Source: Clostridia bacterium
GTDB lineage: Bacteria; Bacillota; Clostridia; TANB77; UBA1234
Reading direction: 5' to 3'
Assembly: GCA_900753135.1 (NCBI GenBank)
Contig: CAADXZ010000220.1
Coordinates: 1 to 14,837, forward strand
DNA: 14,837 bases
Positions 14,036 to 14,837 of this stretch are shown here, one piece after another. The first letter of the stretch is position 1. Each line of letters starts with the position of its first letter. Both the position numbers and the translations under genes were made by a program. The notes below the pieces were generated by a model. That model was not told where the DNA came from. It worked only from the letters and a program-made list of their open reading frames with translations, and searched no databases.

Positions 14036-14044
14036 TGATATAAT
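14036..14044 (+). promoter_or_regulatory. extended -10 promoter of the retron
   Basis: TGATATAAT is a perfect TGnTATAAT box; no good -35 lies upstream, where the terminator hairpin and T-run occupy the space. Transcription would start at about 14051, exactly where the a1-like inverted-repeat arm begins. Confidence 0.65.
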
Positions 14045-14050
14045 ATGAGT

Positions 14051-14213
14051 GCAGTAGTGATTGGAATTTATTCCTACTTTAACGAGTCGTTAAGGGACAT
14101 TAGTAATATAGTGTAATAAATGGTAATATTTCTAAGGACTTACCTACACGTTGTGTAGCCGCGCGCTTTGCTTGCTACAGTCCATTTCCATATTACAATA
14201 TCGAAAGTACTGC
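14051..14213 (+). ncRNA. retron non-coding RNA (msr-msd), candidate
   Basis: This 163-nt stretch has no good reading frame and lies between a promoter and the reverse transcriptase gene, the position of msr-msd in retrons. GCAGTA (14051-14056) and TACTGC (14208-14213) could form the a1/a2 stem. A strong 8-bp hairpin with a 3-nt loop, CTTTAACG-AGT-CGTTAAGG (14077-14095), and a smaller GGAA/TTCC hairpin (14063-14074) fit the msr part. The 3' half folds as a long msd-like stem: GTAATAT (14123-14129) with ATATTAC (14190-14196), and GGACT (14136-14140) with AGTCC (14179-14183), capped by CTACAC/GTGTAG (14144-14158). The a1/a2 stem is short and no AGC branch context is visible, so exact boundaries and the priming G are uncertain; G14057 is one candidate. 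Confidence 0.72.
14102..14131 (+). repeat. three 10-nt units each containing GTAATA
   Basis: The units AGTAATATAG, TGTAATAAAT and GGTAATATTT follow one another without gaps, so GTAATA starts at 14103, 14113 and 14123. Each can pair with the single TATTAC at 14191-14196 in the candidate msd stem. Confidence 0.75.
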
Positions 14214-14232
14214 TAGGTCGGAGGTAGTAATT

Positions 14233-14837
14233 ATGTGGAAGTATACTGGTGTAAATGAGTGTAATGAATTTTTACTATCTCTTGACTTATTAAATTGTAA
14301 AGATAAACGTAAATATATTAAGATTTTATATACACTTGCAAATAGTCAAGAAAAAAATTATAGAGAGTTTAAAATAAAAAAAAGAAGTGGCGCTTGGCGC
14401 ACTATTTATGAGCCTAGTAAAATATTGAAGTTTGTGCAAAGAAATATACTTAATAATGTTTTATTAGAAAGACCTATTTCTATGTATGCCAAAGCTTACT
14501 ATCCTGGACTATCTTTAAATGATAATGCAATGATGCATGTAAATAAGAAAATGATTTTAAAGTTAGATATCAAAGATTTCTTTGATAATATATCATTTAT
14601 GAGTATATATAAGGCTTGTTTTCCTATCGAGTACTACCCTTTTTCTGTTGGAATGCTTCTTGCTAATTTGTGCACTTTAAACGACCATTTAGTGCAGGGT
14701 GCACCAACATCGGCATATATTTCGAATTTAGTTATGAGGGATTTTGATGAAAATGTTGGAAGATTTGCGGAAAAGTTCGACATTTCCTATACAAGGTATT
14801 CTGATGATATGACTTTTTCTGGTGAATTTGAACCTTC
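14233..14837 (+). CDS. retron-type reverse transcriptase, partial (cut by the right edge)
   Basis: The first 201 codons are visible without a stop. The product would copy part of the adjacent RNA into msDNA, primed from an internal guanosine. Landmarks are RSGAWRTIYEP (51-61, RT1-like), the retron-diagnostic NAxxH as NAMMH (98-102), motif A LKLDIKDFFDNI (109-120, metal-binding D112), QGAPTSAYISN (155-165, motif B) and RYSDDMTFSGE (188-198, catalytic D191-D192). Alanine is more usual than serine in the YxDD box of retrons. The thumb, with the VTG motif and RNA-binding region, is missing from the window. GGAGG lies 8 nt before ATG 14233, and the a2-like arm ends 20 nt upstream. QG-x-x-TS rather than an SQ motif argues against a diversity-generating element. 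Confidence 0.93.
   Translation, partial: MWKYTGVNECNEFLLSLDLLNCKDKRKYIKILYTLANSQEKNYREFKIKKRSGAWRTIYEPSKILKFVQRNILNNVLLERPISMYAKAYYPGLSLNDNAMMHVNKKMILKLDIKDFFDNISFMSIYKACFPIEYYPFSVGMLLANLCTLNDHLVQGAPTSAYISNLVMRDFDENVGRFAEKFDISYTRYSDDMTFSGEFEP

Noticed and set aside
14102..14131. Short CRISPR-like or iteron array
   Set aside because: Units are only 10 nt, contiguous and without spacers; they are better explained as part of the retron RNA stem.
14233..14837. RT as a diversity-generating element or group II intron maturase
   Set aside because: Motif B is QGAPTS rather than an SQ form, NAxxH is present, and no template/variable repeat pair or intron RNA domain V is seen upstream.

Overview
The window looks like chromosomal DNA of a very AT-rich, low-GC Gram-positive bacterium. 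It is probably an uncultured Bacilli or Mollicutes-relative gut lineage, but that placement is an inference from base composition, gene content and the general look of the 16S 5' half. Tryptophan is encoded by TGG, and all 14 gene ends visible here are TAA or TAG. Ribosome binding sites are mostly AAGGAG/GGAGG-like. Several promoters are extended -10 boxes (TGnTATAAT).

Layout. 1-602 (-) is the 5' part of a 16S rRNA gene, followed by its leader with a boxA-like element and two tandem promoters (603-926). 927-5640 (-) holds housekeeping and cell-envelope genes: a DUF402 nucleoside tri/diphosphate phosphatase, a divergent phosphoglycerate kinase overlapping a dCMP deaminase by one base, a membrane-anchored glucosaminidase-like protein, and a LysM-like acidic coiled-coil protein coupled to a small hypothetical protein. 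A tRNA-Asn (GTT) follows at 5725-5800 with its own promoter and terminator.

5899-10166 (-) is a lipid-oriented gene group. In transcription order it encodes a PlsC-type acyltransferase, an MGDG-synthase/UgtP-like GT28 glycosyltransferase, an acyl-CoA synthetase-like AMP ligase, and a membrane-tethered XRE regulator. A small three-helix membrane protein (10228-10593, +) starts divergently and appears to be leaderless. A TetR regulator (10645-11202, -) diverges from a second AMP ligase and a 3-hydroxyacyl-CoA dehydrogenase-like gene (11344-14012, +). The TetR/ligase gap carries two copies of an 18-bp inverted repeat that look like operators. Together these genes suggest activation, modification and esterification of fatty acids into glycolipid or phospholipid, under TetR control; this is inferred from families and context.

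The right edge is the most interesting part. Directly after the dehydrogenase terminator, an extended -10 promoter is followed by a structured, non-coding stretch of about 160 nt. It is flanked by a short inverted repeat (GCAGTA/TACTGC). Twenty nt after the second arm a reverse transcriptase begins that carries the retron-specific NAxxH motif, a QGAPTS motif and a YSDD active site. This is a retron cut by the window end. Its RNA is unusual: the a1/a2 arms are very short, the usual AGC branch context is missing, three GTAATA repeats lie at exact 10-nt steps and all match one TATTAC, and there are competing hairpins. The effector gene, if present, would lie beyond the window.
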